Source of the DNA: Pseudomonadota bacterium
Lineage (GTDB): Bacteria > Pseudomonadota > Alphaproteobacteria > Rhizobiales > Xanthobacteraceae
Assembly: GCA_003576765.1 (NCBI GenBank)
Contig: QEVP01000015.1
Location: 1-51,074, forward strand
Direction of reading: 5' to 3'
DNA length: 51,074 bases
The position numbers and the translations under genes are program-made. Shown piece by piece: positions 1 through 10,259 of the stretch. Within the stretch, counting starts at the first letter, position 1. Each line of letters opens with the position of its first letter. Under the pieces are notes generated by a model. That model had not been told where the DNA came from, made no database searches, and saw nothing but the letters and a program-made list of their open reading frames with translations.

Positions 1-767
1 CCGATGACGATGTTGCGGATATCGTCGAGACCGGCCACCTGCCCCGGCACGCGGACGAGGTATTGCTCGCCGTTGCGCTCGATATAGCCGGCGCTGGCGT
101 TGGCATTGTTGGCGGCCAGCGCCGTCATGAGGTCGCGAAAGCCGAGCCCGTAAGCCATCAGCCGCACCGGGTCCGGCCGCACATGGATCTGTCGCTCGAA
201 GCCGCCGATGGCGTTGACCTCGACCACGCCGGGCACGGTGCGCAGTTGCGGCCGCACGATCCAGTCGTGAATGGTGCGCAGCGCCGCGGGCGTGAAGGCG
301 CCGCCATCCGGCGCGCGCGCGCCGTCCCTTGCCTCCACCGTGTACATGTAGATTTCGCCAAGCCCGGTCGAGACCGGCCCCATCGCGGTTTCGACCCCGG
401 GCGGAAGCTGATCCTTCACCTGCTGGATGCGCTCGTTAACGAGCTGACGCGCGAAATAGATATCGGTGCCGTCGCGGAACACGACGGTGACCTGGCTTAA
501 GCCATAGCGCGACAGCGAGCGGGTGTAGTCGAGCTTCGGCAGCCCGCCCATCGCGGTCTCGATCGGAAAGGTGATGCGCTGCTCGGTTTCGAGAGGCGAA
601 TAGCCCGGCGCGCTGGTGTTGATCTGCACCTGCACGTTGGTGATGTCGGGCACCGCATCGATCGGCAGCCGCGTGAAATTCCACGCCCCGAAGGCCGCGA
701 CCGCCATCACGGCCAGGATCACCAGCCAGCGCCGGCGAACGGAAAAGGCAAGAACGGCGTCAATCAT
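1..767 (-). CDS. czcA: Heavy-metal efflux RND pump, CzcA/CusA type (N-terminal part)
   Basis: Only the first 255 or so residues are present; the gene runs off the left edge. The protein opens with a short cytoplasmic segment and a first membrane helix (MIDAVLAFSVRRRWLVIL), followed by LPIDAVPDITNVQVQI and a porter-domain start, as in CzcA/CusA inner-membrane proton antiporters that drive divalent or monovalent metal out across the envelope. It lies 29 bases downstream of the czcB-like adaptor and is the third gene of a CBA efflux operon. The ATG at 767 fits the family N-terminus. The metal (Co/Zn/Cd or Cu/Ag) cannot be decided because the transmembrane metal-relay residues are outside the window. 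Confidence 0.9.
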   Translation of the reverse strand, partial: MIDAVLAFSVRRRWLVILAVMAVAAFGAWNFTRLPIDAVPDITNVQVQINTSAPGYSPLETEQRITFPIETAMGGLPKLDYTRSLSRYGLSQVTVVFRDGTDIYFARQLVNERIQQVKDQLPPGVETAMGPVSTGLGEIYMYTVEARDGARAPDGGAFTPAALRTIHDWIVRPQLRTVPGVVEVNAIGGFERQIHVRPDPVRLMAYGLGFRDLMTALAANNANASAGYIERNGEQYLVRVPGQVAGLDDIRNIVI

Positions 768-796
768 GCGATGGCCCCCGCCGGCACCGCGGAGCG

Positions 797-1792
797 TTAG
801 TGCGCATGATCGGCCTCGCCCTTGCCCAGCTCCGCCTTGACGACAAAACTGTTCTCGGCAACGTAGGTCTCACCGGCGGCAAGCCCCGCCTTGACCTCGG
901 CATGCTCGGCGTCGGTTTGGCCGACCTCCACGGCGCGCGCCTCGAGGCTGTCGCGCTCCCGCACGAACACCACGGTCCTGTTCTCCACCGTCTGAAGCGC
1001 GCCGACCTTCACCGCGACCGCAACATCGCGCTTGGCAAGGAGAAGGCGCCCACGCACGAACAGGCCCGGCCGCAACCGGCCGCTGCCGTTGCCGAGCGCA
1101 GCGCGGGCCAGCGCCGTCTGCGTCTCGCTCGATCCGACCGGGGCGACATAAAACAGTTCGGCCCGGATCTCGTCGCCGCCGTCGTCGGGATCGATCGACA
1201 CCTCATCGCCGACCCGGACCCGCCCGAGGTCCTGCCGATAGACGAACAGGTCCACCCACACCGTCGACAGATCGGCAACGACGAACGCCGGCTTCTGCTC
1301 GGAGGCATATTCGCCGAGCGCGACCAGCCGCTCGATGACCGTGCCGCCGATCGGCGCGCGCAATTCGTAGCTGGTCAGGCTTTGGTTGCTCTCGACAACG
1401 GCGAGCAGTTCGCCCTTATGCACCGTATCGCCGATGCGCTTGCGGATATCGCGGACGATGCCCGGAAAGCGCGGCGTCACCTGCACCAGCGCCTCCTGAT
1501 TGGCGCGCAAAATGCCGGTCAGCCGCAGCGTATCGCTGAGCGCCGCAGGGCCGGCGGTGTCGAGCCGGATGCCGGCGGCGGCGAGCCGGGCATTGCTCAT
1601 CGTCACATGGTCGCCGCCGTGGTCGTCGCCTCCGCCGTGATCGTGACCCTTGTGGTCATGGTCGTGACCGCCCGCCGCGGTGGATGCGGGCTTCTCCCCA
1701 TGGTCGGCGGCATCGTCATGGGCGTCCATCGCCGCCCCGAAGCCGAGCATCAGCACCGCGACGGCGGCAGCCGTCACCAGAAATCGTCTCAT
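797..1792 (-). CDS. czcB: RND efflux periplasmic adaptor (CzcB/CusB-like) with His-rich N-terminus
   Basis: Membrane-fusion protein of 331 residues that should bridge the RND pump and the outer-membrane channel. Residues 1-22 look like a signal peptide or anchor. Residues about 25-62 are very rich in His and Asp (HDHDHKGHDHGGGDDHGGDH), a likely metal-binding stretch. After this come a barrel-sandwich/lipoyl-like half (ELRAPIGGTVIERLVALGEYA) and a beta-barrel region (VRVGDEVSIDPDD). The start ATG overlaps the czcC stop by four bases, so the two are translationally coupled. The His-rich leader favours zinc, cobalt, nickel or copper as ligand, but the exact metal is inferred only. Confidence 0.9.
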   Translation of the reverse strand: MRRFLVTAAAVAVLMLGFGAAMDAHDDAADHGEKPASTAAGGHDHDHKGHDHGGGDDHGGDHVTMSNARLAAAGIRLDTAGPAALSDTLRLTGILRANQEALVQVTPRFPGIVRDIRKRIGDTVHKGELLAVVESNQSLTSYELRAPIGGTVIERLVALGEYASEQKPAFVVADLSTVWVDLFVYRQDLGRVRVGDEVSIDPDDGGDEIRAELFYVAPVGSSETQTALARAALGNGSGRLRPGLFVRGRLLLAKRDVAVAVKVGALQTVENRTVVFVRERDSLEARAVEVGQTDAEHAEVKAGLAAGETYVAENSFVVKAELGKGEADHAH

Positions 1793-3063
1793 CGTCCGCG
1801 CTCCCGCGCCAGTGTGAATGGATTGCCGATCAGCCCCTCGATGGTGGCGACCGCGACGTGAAAGTTCTGCAGAGCCTCCTGCTCGCGCAGCCGCGCCTGG
1901 GCCAGCGTCGCTTCGGCGTCCAGCACTTCGAGCAGCGAAAAGCGGCCCTGCGCGTAGCCCTCGCGAATGGCCTCGCCCGCCTGCCGCGCCTTGGGAATCG
2001 CCGAGCCGCGCAGCACTGCCAATTCCCGCAGCGCGCCCTGAACGGAATCGTAAGCGCGTCCGGCCACCGCGATCAGCGTCGCACGGCCGGCGGCCCGCTC
2101 GGCGCGCACCTTGCCGACATTCTCCTGCGCGGCCGCGATATTGCCGCTGTTGTCGTCGAACAACGGCAGCGGCACCGAAATGCCGAGGCGCACCGCGTTG
2201 TCGCCGGTTTCGTTGTAGTGGCGCCAGCCTGCGCTGACACGCACGTCGGGATAGGGCTTGAGCCGCGCCATCATCAGTTCGGCGTTGCGTTGCGCATGGA
2301 GCGCCGTCCAGCGCGCAAGCTGCGGGTTGGCATCGATTGCCGCCACGACCGTGTTGAACGGCGGCGGCTGGCCGGTCGCTTCAAGGCGCCCCGATACCGC
2401 GGCGAAGCGCGGCGCCGTGTCGCCCATCAGGATCGCGAGTTCACGCCTTGCGCTGGCCAACGCGGCACCGGCGCGGGCGCGATCCGCCTTGACGAGATCA
2501 GCGGCCACTTCGGCCCGGCCGGTTTCGGCGGGCGAGGATGCGCCCGCCTCGACACGACGCTTGAGCAGCGGCGTCAGTTGCGCAAGCGCCGCCACCTGCT
2601 CGTCGAGGATGCGGATGCGATTTTGCGCGCCGAGCACGGAGAGAAAGGCGACTGCCGTTTCCGACAGCACTTCGAGCCGCACCGCCTGACGCTGCATGGC
2701 GGCAGCATCGAGCGCCGCCCGCCCTGCCGCGATCCGTGCCTCGCGCTTGCCGAATAGTTCGACGAGCTGGCTGATCTGCACCGTGGACTCGGCCGCGCGC
2801 GTTCCGCGATACGGCCCGGACCCAAAAGCGTTGTCATGCTCGTAGGAGAGTTCGGGATTGGGCAGCGCGCGGGCCTGCGCGCTCTGTCCCGAGGCGATGC
2901 CGACGTCACGCTCGGCCACTGTCAAACGCGGATTGGCGGCGAGCGCGCGTTGCAGGGCGGAGCGCAGCGACAACGTCTGCGCAAAGACGTGTTGCGTCAG
3001 CGAGGGGCTGACCAACAATGCCGACGCGCAGACGAGGCGCGCGGCCCAACGAGACAAGTGCAT
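1789..3063 (-). CDS. czcC: Outer-membrane efflux channel (CzcC, TolC family)
   Basis: 424-residue TolC-fold outer-membrane factor with an N-terminal Sec signal (about residues 1-29, ending VFAQ) and two OEP-type coiled-coil halves (LSLRSALQRALAANPRL at the start of the mature protein; EAIREGYAQGRFSLLEVLDA near the C-terminus). It would form the exit duct of the CzcCBA metal efflux complex. Order and coupling with czcB and czcA on the minus strand support one operon. A small His/Cys protein lies 52 bases upstream. This protein is distinct from the secretion-type TolC encoded at 7603-9015. Confidence 0.9.
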   Translation of the reverse strand: MHLSRWAARLVCASALLVSPSLTQHVFAQTLSLRSALQRALAANPRLTVAERDVGIASGQSAQARALPNPELSYEHDNAFGSGPYRGTRAAESTVQISQLVELFGKREARIAAGRAALDAAAMQRQAVRLEVLSETAVAFLSVLGAQNRIRILDEQVAALAQLTPLLKRRVEAGASSPAETGRAEVAADLVKADRARAGAALASARRELAILMGDTAPRFAAVSGRLEATGQPPPFNTVVAAIDANPQLARWTALHAQRNAELMMARLKPYPDVRVSAGWRHYNETGDNAVRLGISVPLPLFDDNSGNIAAAQENVGKVRAERAAGRATLIAVAGRAYDSVQGALRELAVLRGSAIPKARQAGEAIREGYAQGRFSLLEVLDAEATLAQARLREQEALQNFHVAVATIEGLIGNPFTLARERGR

Positions 3064-3115
3064 GAAAAACGACCCGGCAAACGGCAGGAGGGCGCAAAGC
3101 GCCCGGCGGATGCAC

Positions 3116-3484
3116 TCAGGTCATGGATCGGGGGGGCGGCGTATCGAGTCGCGGCAGCGCATCCGGTAAGCCCGCAATCACGCCTAAAACCGGCGTCGCG
3201 AATGGCACGGCCAGAGCCGGCATCGCAGCCGGCGTCGGCAGCGTAACGGACAGGCAGCCGTGACAGTGATGATCGGCGACGATGCCATGCGCGGCCGCGC
3301 CGCTATCGGCCGCCGAGGTCAGCGTCATGACAACCGTGGCGGCGTTGCGCGCGGCGGCGTCATCGGCATGCGCGACGGCGTGGAAGGCACCGACGCACAG
3401 ATACAGCGCCACCACCATCGCGGCCCAAAGGCCGCGCGGCCGACGCAATATCCCCGATCCGTACCAGCCTGGTCCCGACGTCAC
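3116..3484 (-). CDS. Small membrane-anchored/exported His-Cys protein upstream of czcCBA
   Basis: 122-residue protein of unknown function. A hydrophobic segment near residues 20-38 (LWAAMVVALYLCVGAFHAV) is followed by a periplasm-like tail with a metal-ligand-like cluster HHCHGC near residues 71-76 and a proline-rich end. The start is a GTG at 3484 preceded by a GAAGGCAGGA-like ribosome site. The general layout recalls small DUF2946-type proteins that accompany metal efflux genes, but that is an impression, not a firm assignment. It lies first in the czc-like gene string, so a role in metal sensing or handling is plausible. Confidence 0.6.
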   Translation of the reverse strand: MTSGPGWYGSGILRRPRGLWAAMVVALYLCVGAFHAVAHADDAAARNAATVVMTLTSAADSGAAAHGIVADHHCHGCLSVTLPTPAAMPALAVPFATPVLGVIAGLPDALPRLDTPPPRSMT

Positions 3485-3601
3485 TCGTTCCTGCCTTCAC
3501 CCGGTTCCACGGTCAGCCCTGTTCCGGCGACGACAGCATCGGGTGTCGTAAAGCTACCATGCGCGCGTGGGGGTGTCGACGTTACAAGATAACGACTTCT
3601 C

Positions 3602-6472
3602 TCACGACGCTTGACGCAGACGCTCCTGCGCCTCGGCGATCTTCGCACGGCGCCCTTCCGCCTCCTCGCGCTTCTCGCGCTGTTCGTCGATCACCTCCTC
3701 GGGCGCGCGGGTGAGAAAATCGACGTTGCCGAGTTTTGCATCGAAGCGCTTGATATCGGCCTCGACCTTCTGCAGTTCCCGGGCAAGCCGGGCCTGCTCG
3801 GCCGCAACATCGATCACACCCTTGAGCGGCAGCGCCGCTACCTCGCCGCGCACCAGAAGCTGCACCGCGCCCTGCGGCACGGCGTCGGCAAACGAAACGC
3901 CCTCGATGCGCGCAAGCCGCGCAATCATGTCGCGCCAACGCTGCACACGCGCGCGCGTATCGTCGGAGGCGCCGACCAGCACCAGCGGCAACAGCGTCGC
4001 CGGCGCAATGGCCATTTCCGCGCGCAACGAGCGAATCGCGGTGACCAGATCGACCACCCAGCCGATTTCGGCCTCAGCCTTGTCGTCGCGAAAATCCTCG
4101 GCCGGCTCGGCCACCAGCGGCGGCATTGCCGCAAGCGGGTCGCCCACCATCACCGTGGCGAGGCCGGGCACGTCGGCCAGCACCACCGGCGCCGGGCGCA
4201 GCGGCCATTCGGCGAGCGTCAGCAGATTGTCGCGCGACGCCGTCACCGCCCATAATTCCTCGGTGAGGAACGGCATGAACGGGTGCAGCAGCTTGAGGAT
4301 TTCGTCGCGCACCCACGCCACGGTGGCGCGGGTCTCGGTCTTCGCTTCGCCACCCTCGCCGATCAGCACCGGCTTGGCCAGTTCAAGATACCAGTCGCAA
4401 TAGATGTTCCAGACGAAACGATAGATGGCATTGGCCGCGTCGTTGAAACGGTAGCTCTGGATCGCCTCGGTCACCTCGCGGGTGGCAATCGCCGTCTCGT
4501 GCGCGATCCAGCGGTTCAGCGTCTCCGTGGCCTTGGTCGGCGTGAAGCCATCGCGCATCACGCATTCGTTCATCTCGGCGAAGCGGCAGGCGTTCCACAG
4601 CTTGGTGGCGAAGTTGCGATAGCCCTCGACGCGGCTGGTCGCGAGCTTGATGTCGCGGCCCTGCGCCGCCATCGCGGCCAGCGTGAAGCGCAGCGCGTCG
4701 GCGCCGTAGTCGTCGATCAGATGCAGCGGATCGATGACGTTGCCTTTCGACTTCGACATCTTGGCGCCCTTCTCGTCACGAACGAGGGCGTGGATGTAGA
4801 CGGTCGGGAACGGCACGTCGTCCATGAAGTGCAGGCCCATCATCATCATCCGGGCGACCCAGAAGAAGATGATGTCGAAGCCGGTGACCAGCACGCTGGT
4901 CGGATAGTAGCGCGCGGTGTCGTTGTCATCGTCCGGCCAGCCGAGCGTCGAGAACGGCCACAGCGCCGAGGAAAACCAGGTGTCGAGCACATCTTCGTCG
5001 CGGGTGATGAAGCCCTCGCGCTTGGTGCGGTCGAGCGCCATCTCGCGGCCCTGCGCGACGCTGATCACTTCCTGCTCGACATAGTAGCCGAGCGCCTTGC
5101 CGATCGCTTCCTCCTCGGTTTCGGCAACGAACACTTTGCCGTCCGGGCCATACCAGGCCGGAATCTGGTGGCCCCACCAGAGCTGGCGCGAGATGCACCA
5201 CGGCTGAATGTTCTCCATCCACTCGAAGTAGGTTTTTTCCCAGTTCTTCGGCACGAACACAGTGGCGCCGTTGCGCACCGCGGCAATCGCCGGCTCGGCA
5301 AGCGTCTTGGCATCGACGTACCACTGATCGGTGAGGAACGGCTCGATCACCACGCCGGAGCGATCGCCGTGCGGCACCATGTGGGTATGCGGCTCGATTT
5401 TTTCCAGGAAGCCGAAGTCGTCGAGCCGTTGCACGATCAATTTGCGCGCGGCGAAGCGCTCCATGCCGTGCAGTTCGGCGATCAGTTCGTGCGCGCCTTC
5501 CGGCAGGCCGTGCTTGTAGTCGGCGTTCTCCTCGAGGTTGAGGCGGCCTTCCTGGTCGAGCACGTTGATCTGCGGCAGGTGGTGGCGGCGACCGACCTCA
5601 AAGTCGTTAAAATCGTGCGCCGGCGTGATCTTGACCGCGCCGGAGCCCTTCTCGGGATCGCTGTACTCATCGGCCACGATCGGGATGCGGCGGCCGACCA
5701 GCGGCAGAATGACGTGCCGGCCGACCAGATGGCGATAGCGCTCATCCTCGGGATGCACGGCAACGGCGCTGTCGCCCAGCATGGTCTCGGGCCGCGTGGT
5801 GGCGACGACGATGAAGGTCGCAGGGTCCTCGGGGTTGAAATCCGCGCCTTCCAGCGGATAGCGCAGGTGCCACAGATGGCCCCTGACCTCGACCTGCTGC
5901 ACTTCGAGATCGGAGATCGCGGTGAGCAGCTTCGGGTCCCAGTTGACCAGCCGCTTGTCCTTGTAGATCAGCCCTTCCTCGTAGAGGCGCACGAACACCT
6001 TTGCGACGGCGCGCGACAGCCCCTCGTCCATGGTGAAACGCTCGCGCGACCAGTCGCAGGAGGCGCCCAGCCGCTTGAGCTGGTTGACGATGGTGCCGCC
6101 GGATTCCTCCTTCCACTTCCACACCCGCTCGACGAATTTCTTGCGCCCCATCTCGCGCCGGCCCGGCTCCTTGCGCGCGGCAAGCTGGCGCTCCACCACC
6201 ATCTGCGTGGCGATGCCGGCGTGGTCGGTGCCGGGCTGCCACAACACGTCGCGGCCGCGCATGCGCTCGAAGCGACACAGGATATCCTGCAGCGTATTGT
6301 TGAGCGCGTGGCCCATGTGCAGCGAGCCGGTGACGTTCGGCGGCGGAATCACGATCGAGAACGGCTCGGCGTCGGCGCGGCCTTCGCGGCCGGCGCGGAA
6401 GGCACCCGCCTCCTCCCAGGCACGCGCGATACGGCTTTCGATGTCATTCGGCTGATAGGTCTTTTCGATCAT
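3602..6472 (-). CDS. valS: Valyl-tRNA synthetase
   Basis: Full-length (956 residues) class Ia aminoacyl-tRNA synthetase that charges tRNA-Val in the cytoplasm. The HIGH-type motif is visible near the N-terminus ([18 protein letters not shown]) and KMSKSKGN lies in the catalytic domain C-terminal half. A CP1 editing domain lies between ([17 protein letters not shown]), then the anticodon-binding domain and a C-terminal coiled coil rich in K/E/R (from about residue 890). The start [14 protein letters not shown] is typical. The next gene upstream is the popZ-like gene, 190 bases away, with no other gene in between. Confidence 0.98.
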   Translation of the reverse strand: MIEKTYQPNDIESRIARAWEEAGAFRAGREGRADAEPFSIVIPPPNVTGSLHMGHALNNTLQDILCRFERMRGRDVLWQPGTDHAGIATQMVVERQLAARKEPGRREMGRKKFVERVWKWKEESGGTIVNQLKRLGASCDWSRERFTMDEGLSRAVAKVFVRLYEEGLIYKDKRLVNWDPKLLTAISDLEVQQVEVRGHLWHLRYPLEGADFNPEDPATFIVVATTRPETMLGDSAVAVHPEDERYRHLVGRHVILPLVGRRIPIVADEYSDPEKGSGAVKITPAHDFNDFEVGRRHHLPQINVLDQEGRLNLEENADYKHGLPEGAHELIAELHGMERFAARKLIVQRLDDFGFLEKIEPHTHMVPHGDRSGVVIEPFLTDQWYVDAKTLAEPAIAAVRNGATVFVPKNWEKTYFEWMENIQPWCISRQLWWGHQIPAWYGPDGKVFVAETEEEAIGKALGYYVEQEVISVAQGREMALDRTKREGFITRDEDVLDTWFSSALWPFSTLGWPDDDNDTARYYPTSVLVTGFDIIFFWVARMMMMGLHFMDDVPFPTVYIHALVRDEKGAKMSKSKGNVIDPLHLIDDYGADALRFTLAAMAAQGRDIKLATSRVEGYRNFATKLWNACRFAEMNECVMRDGFTPTKATETLNRWIAHETAIATREVTEAIQSYRFNDAANAIYRFVWNIYCDWYLELAKPVLIGEGGEAKTETRATVAWVRDEILKLLHPFMPFLTEELWAVTASRDNLLTLAEWPLRPAPVVLADVPGLATVMVGDPLAAMPPLVAEPAEDFRDDKAEAEIGWVVDLVTAIRSLRAEMAIAPATLLPLVLVGASDDTRARVQRWRDMIARLARIEGVSFADAVPQGAVQLLVRGEVAALPLKGVIDVAAEQARLARELQKVEADIKRFDAKLGNVDFLTRAPEEVIDEQREKREEAEGRRAKIAEAQERLRQAS

Positions 6473-6662
6473 GGGTCCGGGTCGGCGGTTGGAGGCGTGG
6501 CTATCGGTGCAGGCAAAAGTGCGACCGCCCGGCGCGGTCCGATACCGGGGCGGCTGTCACGGGCTTGCGCTCCGGTTATAGCGGTTTTACAGGCGGGAGA
6601 AACAGGGTTCGGCGTCGATTGCGGAACTGCCGCAGGGCGCCGCAGCTACACGCACCGGGCGA

Positions 6663-7406
6663 TCAGCGACCGCGCGAAACCCGCTCGATCTCGGCCCGGA
6701 CGATGCGCTCGACCAGCGTCGGCAGGTTGTCGTCGAGCCACGACTTCAGCATCGGCCGCAGCATCTCCTTGACGAGATCCTCAAGGGTCCGGGCATTGTG
6801 GCTCAACACCGTGGTGGCGAGGCTGTTGAAGGCCGATTCGACCGCCGTCACCGTCGATTGCGACAGCATCGGCCGCGCCGCGGCGGAAACGGCCGGCTCC
6901 GCCCGCTCGAACGCGTCCTCGTCGCGGCGGCCGAAGCCGCGCGGCTCAAAATCTTCAGGTTCGGCCCGGAGCGGATCGAAATCGTCCGTGGCGCGGCCGG
7001 CGTGGCCGCGATCCATGGCGCCGCTCTCGTGCATCGGCTCCTCCGCCACCGGGCTTTCCGCAAACTCAAGATCGTCGTCGGGCACGCCGCGCCAGGCGGC
7101 GGGATCGCTCACCGCCGCAGGGTCCCGAAGCGCCATCTCCTCGGTCAGTTCCAGCACGTCGTCGGCCGCCGGCGCGGGCGTTGGCTCAGTATCGAGCCCC
7201 GCCAGCATGGCGTCGATATCCGCCTGGCTGTTGGCCGCGGCCGCCGCAGGCTCGGCAACAGCCGGGGCCACCGCAGCAGCCGGCCGCGCGGGCGCTGCCG
7301 CCGGCTCGGCCGCGGGCTTGTCGTCGGCGATGATGCGACGGATGGACGCGAGAATCTCTTCCATGGAAGGCTCGCGGGCCTCCTGAGCTTTCGCAGGCTG
7401 CGTCAT
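6663..7406 (-). CDS. popZ: PopZ-type polar organizing protein (DUF2497)
   Basis: 247-residue protein. PopZ forms polar assemblies that tether chromosome origins via ParB and recruit cell-cycle regulators in alphaproteobacteria. The sequence shows the conserved N-terminal helix (SMEEILASIRRIIADD), a long acidic Pro/Ala-rich disordered linker, and the C-terminal oligomerisation block (LEDLVKEMLRPMLKSWLD...PTLVERIVRAEIERV). The ATG at 7406 was preferred to an upstream one because GGAGCG sits just ahead of it and the family begins MTQPAKAQE-like. Position beside valS and tolC is a familiar arrangement in Bradyrhizobium relatives. The family assignment is strong; the cell-pole role is inferred from homologues. 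Confidence 0.9.
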   Translation of the reverse strand: MTQPAKAQEAREPSMEEILASIRRIIADDKPAAEPAAAPARPAAAVAPAVAEPAAAAANSQADIDAMLAGLDTEPTPAPAADDVLELTEEMALRDPAAVSDPAAWRGVPDDDLEFAESPVAEEPMHESGAMDRGHAGRATDDFDPLRAEPEDFEPRGFGRRDEDAFERAEPAVSAAARPMLSQSTVTAVESAFNSLATTVLSHNARTLEDLVKEMLRPMLKSWLDDNLPTLVERIVRAEIERVSRGR

Positions 7407-7602
7407 ATTCGCTCCGCGTCCTCGACGCCTGATCTCGCTTGCGGCCGCGGGACGCGCACGCGAGTCTGTCAAAGCGCAGCGCGACGCCGGGGCATGATGG
7501 CTGGTGCGAATCGCCTCACAGCCATGCTTTGACGGTATGTCAGGCAGCTAATCGATTGCAAGCCGCGCTCCGATTGCAGCGGGGGATGGAATGAAGCTAG
7601 CT

Positions 7603-9015
7603 CTAGCGGCCGTCGGGGGTTCGCACGCCGGCCCAGCTATCGCGCACCTGGTGGTAATGCACGCTCGGATCGTAAACCGTGGTCCTGAGGCCGAGCACCG
7701 CCGGCGACAGGCGGCCGATGGCGTTGAGCACGTTGTAGGAGGCAACGACGCGATCGTGCTGCGCGGTGACCAGCGCGACGCGGGCGTTGACCAGCGCCTG
7801 CTGCGCATTGAGGACATCGAGCGTGGTGCGCTGGCCGGCGCGGGCTTCCTCGCGCACGCCGTTGAGCGCGATCTCGGAGGCCGACACCTGCGCCTGCGCC
7901 GACGACACCTGCGCCCTGGCCGCAACCGCCTGGCCCCAGGCCTGCGTGATCGTGGCGCGGGTCTGATCGCGCACCTGTTCGAGCGCGAGCCGCTGCTGCG
8001 CCAAAGTTTCCTTCGACTGCCGGATCAGCGAATACTCGGCACCGCCCTGATAAACGGGAATGGACAACTGCGCCGCCACGCCGGCGGTGAACTGGCGGGG
8101 CGAGGTCAGCGTCGGCTCCCATGCCTGCTGCACGTTGGCCTGCAACGTGACGGTGGGAAATAGCGCGCCCTCGGCGACCTTTACCTGCAGGAAGCTGACG
8201 TCGATGCCGTACATCGCGGCGGTGACGTTGGGATTCTCGGTCAGCCCGAGATTGACGGCCGAGGCCAGCGTCTTGGGCAGGAAGCGGTCCACCGGCGAGC
8301 CCGGCGCAAGCCCGGTCGGCTCGCTGCCGATGATGCGGCGGTAGTTGGCGCGCGTGGTGGTGAGCACCGATTCGGCAGCCAACTGCTGGCTGCGCCCCGC
8401 GGCAAGCTGGGCCTCCGACTGGGCGACGTCGGTGCGGGTCACCTCGCCGACATTGAAGCGGTCGGTAGTCTGCTTCAGCGTCTCTTCCAGCACGCGGACG
8501 TTGCTGCGCTGGACTTCGACGATGGCGGCGTCGCGCAGGTAGTCCATATAGATGCTGGCAGCGGCCAGCAGCACACTCTGTTCCAGGACGCGCAGGCCCT
8601 CGCGCGCCGCCGACACCTGCCCTTCCGCGGCGCGGGTGCGGTTGGCGGTCTGGAAGCCGTTGAACAGCGTCTGGGTCACCGTGGCGCCGACCGCGCGCGG
8701 CGCGGTCTCGCCATGGATACGGGCGGCCGGCGTGCCCGGGCCGCCGGAAGTTGCGGCAAGATCGGAATACTGATAGCCGGCGCTGGCGGTGATCGCCACC
8801 TTGGGGCGATAGCCGGACAGCGCCTGCGGCACGTTCTCGTCCACCGCGCGCACGCTGGCGCGCTGGGCATTGAGCTGCGGGTTGCTCTGATAGGCCCGAA
8901 CCAAAGCGCCTTCGATCGTCTCGGCCGCCGCAGTTCCGGGCATCGCCAAGCCGGCAACCAAGCCCGCAAGCAACCCCGCCGCTGCGACCAGTGTCGTTAT
9001 TCTCACACCAACCAT
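7603..9015 (-). CDS. tolC: TolC family outer-membrane protein, type I secretion/efflux
   Basis: 470 residues with a Sec signal (about 1-31, ending TAAAE) and a duplicated TolC fold: N-half starting TIEGALVRAYQSNPQLNAQRA, C-half containing VREEARAGQRTTLDVLNAQQALVNARVALVTA, a hallmark segment of secretion-type TolC. It forms the trimeric outer-membrane duct used by type I secretion and tripartite pumps. No ABC exporter or adaptor is adjacent, so it probably serves several inner-membrane partners. The PIMT-like gene is 218 bases upstream on the same strand; that gap holds no recognisable gene. Confidence 0.93.
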   Translation of the reverse strand: MVGVRITTLVAAAGLLAGLVAGLAMPGTAAAETIEGALVRAYQSNPQLNAQRASVRAVDENVPQALSGYRPKVAITASAGYQYSDLAATSGGPGTPAARIHGETAPRAVGATVTQTLFNGFQTANRTRAAEGQVSAAREGLRVLEQSVLLAAASIYMDYLRDAAIVEVQRSNVRVLEETLKQTTDRFNVGEVTRTDVAQSEAQLAAGRSQQLAAESVLTTTRANYRRIIGSEPTGLAPGSPVDRFLPKTLASAVNLGLTENPNVTAAMYGIDVSFLQVKVAEGALFPTVTLQANVQQAWEPTLTSPRQFTAGVAAQLSIPVYQGGAEYSLIRQSKETLAQQRLALEQVRDQTRATITQAWGQAVAARAQVSSAQAQVSASEIALNGVREEARAGQRTTLDVLNAQQALVNARVALVTAQHDRVVASYNVLNAIGRLSPAVLGLRTTVYDPSVHYHQVRDSWAGVRTPDGR

Positions 9016-9233
9016 CCCCGGCTTATCGTGACGGTGCCACCATCCCGGCGTCAGCCGGTCGCAGTCACAGCTCGTACCCCCGCCCCCCGGCAGAGCACCA
9101 GCCCGCCTGAATCAACTCAGCATATTCGCCGCCGTCGCGGCGCGGAACCCCAAAACCGGGTTCCGCCACAAACTGTAAACACATGGCGCATTGCCGCCAC
9201 ACCCGGCGAGGCGCGGCGGCATCAGGACCGCGG

Positions 9234-9893
9234 TCAGAAGACGAATTCCGGCCGCCGCTCCAGGCCGGGAAGGACGGGCGCTGCGATATTGAACAGCACG
9301 CGATGACCAAAATCGTCCTGCGCGCGCGTCACCAGCATCGCCCGCGACGGCGGAGTGGTGACGAAGACGCCGGCGAGCCGTCCGCTCTCGCCAAGCTGGC
9401 GGTAGAGCGCCTCCGGCTCGACCTCGGTCGCGCCGTCGAAGACGATGACGTCGTAGGGTGCGCCGGCGGGAAAGCCGTCGGCAGCCGCCGCGTGCTCGAC
9501 CCGCACATTGGTTATGCCGAGTTCCGCCAGCGTCGCCTTGGCCTGCGCCGCAAGGGCTGGATCGCTCTCGGTCGCAACCACCTCGGCGGCGACTTTAGCG
9601 GCAACGGCCGCCGAATATCCGCTGGCGCAGCCGACCACCAGCACCCTCTCGCTCTCCCGCAAGTCGACAGCCTGCAGCAGGCGGGCGATGATCACCGGCT
9701 TGACCAGGTAGCGGCCCGGGGCATCGGCAAGGGCAATGTCGAGGTCGAGATAGGCGAGCGGGCGCTGGCTTTCCGGCACGAACGCTTCGCGCGGCAGCGA
9801 CAGCATCGCCGCCAGAATGCGGGTATCGGTAACGTCGCTGGTGCGAATCTGGCCGTCCACCATGTGCTGGCGCGCGGCCGCGAAACTGGACAT
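9234..9893 (-). CDS. Protein-L-isoaspartate O-methyltransferase family protein
   Basis: 219 residues, SAM-dependent methyltransferase fold of the PCMT family, which repairs isoaspartyl residues. Visible features are MVDGQIRTSDVTD at the N-terminus, PREAFVPESQRPLAYLDLDIAL, and a motif I variant (VLVVGCASGYSAAVAAK) with the acidic end of strand 2 (VVATESDP). The start at 9893 was chosen for the strong GGAGGGAAACTC leader; the 16-residue upstream extension is not family-like. The motif I and substrate-loop residues depart from the E. coli Pcm pattern, so the true substrate is uncertain. Confidence 0.85.
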   Translation of the reverse strand: MSSFAAARQHMVDGQIRTSDVTDTRILAAMLSLPREAFVPESQRPLAYLDLDIALADAPGRYLVKPVIIARLLQAVDLRESERVLVVGCASGYSAAVAAKVAAEVVATESDPALAAQAKATLAELGITNVRVEHAAAADGFPAGAPYDVIVFDGATEVEPEALYRQLGESGRLAGVFVTTPPSRAMLVTRAQDDFGHRVLFNIAAPVLPGLERRPEFVF

Positions 9894-10185
9894 GAGTTTC
9901 CCTCCAACAGGCCGGGGTGCGGCTTGGCCCCTGCCCGGCAAACAGGCCGGCGCCGGCGGATTTCACGTTCGCCCTGCCCTCGGACAGGTGCCGGAAACAG
10001 CCGGAGTCGTGCCCCGCTTTTGGCCAAATTGAGCGCGAAGCGCCAGCCTTTTATTGCACCCCGCATCGCCACGGTTCAGGCGCCCGTGCGACCGTGTGCG
10101 TCAAGGGGTCCGGGCCGGCGCTGTTGCCTCAGGGGGCGGAGTTGTATATCCCTGCCGGCGCCGGGGCTGACGGCTTTGGCATCGG

Positions 10186-10259
10186 GGCCACGTGGCGGAG
10201 TGGTTACGCAGCGGTCTGCAAAACCGTTTACACCAGTTCAATTCTGGTCGTGGCCTCCA
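10186..10259 (+). tRNA. tRNA-Cys (GCA)
   Basis: 74 bases including an encoded CCA. Acceptor stem GGCCACG pairs with CGTGGCC. The anticodon stem-loop is GCGGT-CTGCAAA-ACCGT with anticodon GCA at 10218-10220. The T arm holds GTTCAATTC. All arms fold by eye. It stands alone between the PIMT-like gene (opposite strand) and the Zur/CobW unit. Confidence 0.97.

Noticed and set aside
800..1861. 353-residue plus-strand ORF opposite czcB
   Set aside because: Antisense shadow of the czcB gene; no signal, domain or ribosome site.
4283..6772. 829-residue ORF on the plus strand opposite valS
   Set aside because: It is the mirror of a well-supported valS frame in high-GC DNA, has no recognisable motif and an Arg/His/Val/Leu-heavy composition typical of antisense shadows.
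9065..9310. 81-residue minus-strand ORF upstream of tolC
   Set aside because: It partly overlaps the PIMT-like gene end out of frame and has no family features; not supported as coding.
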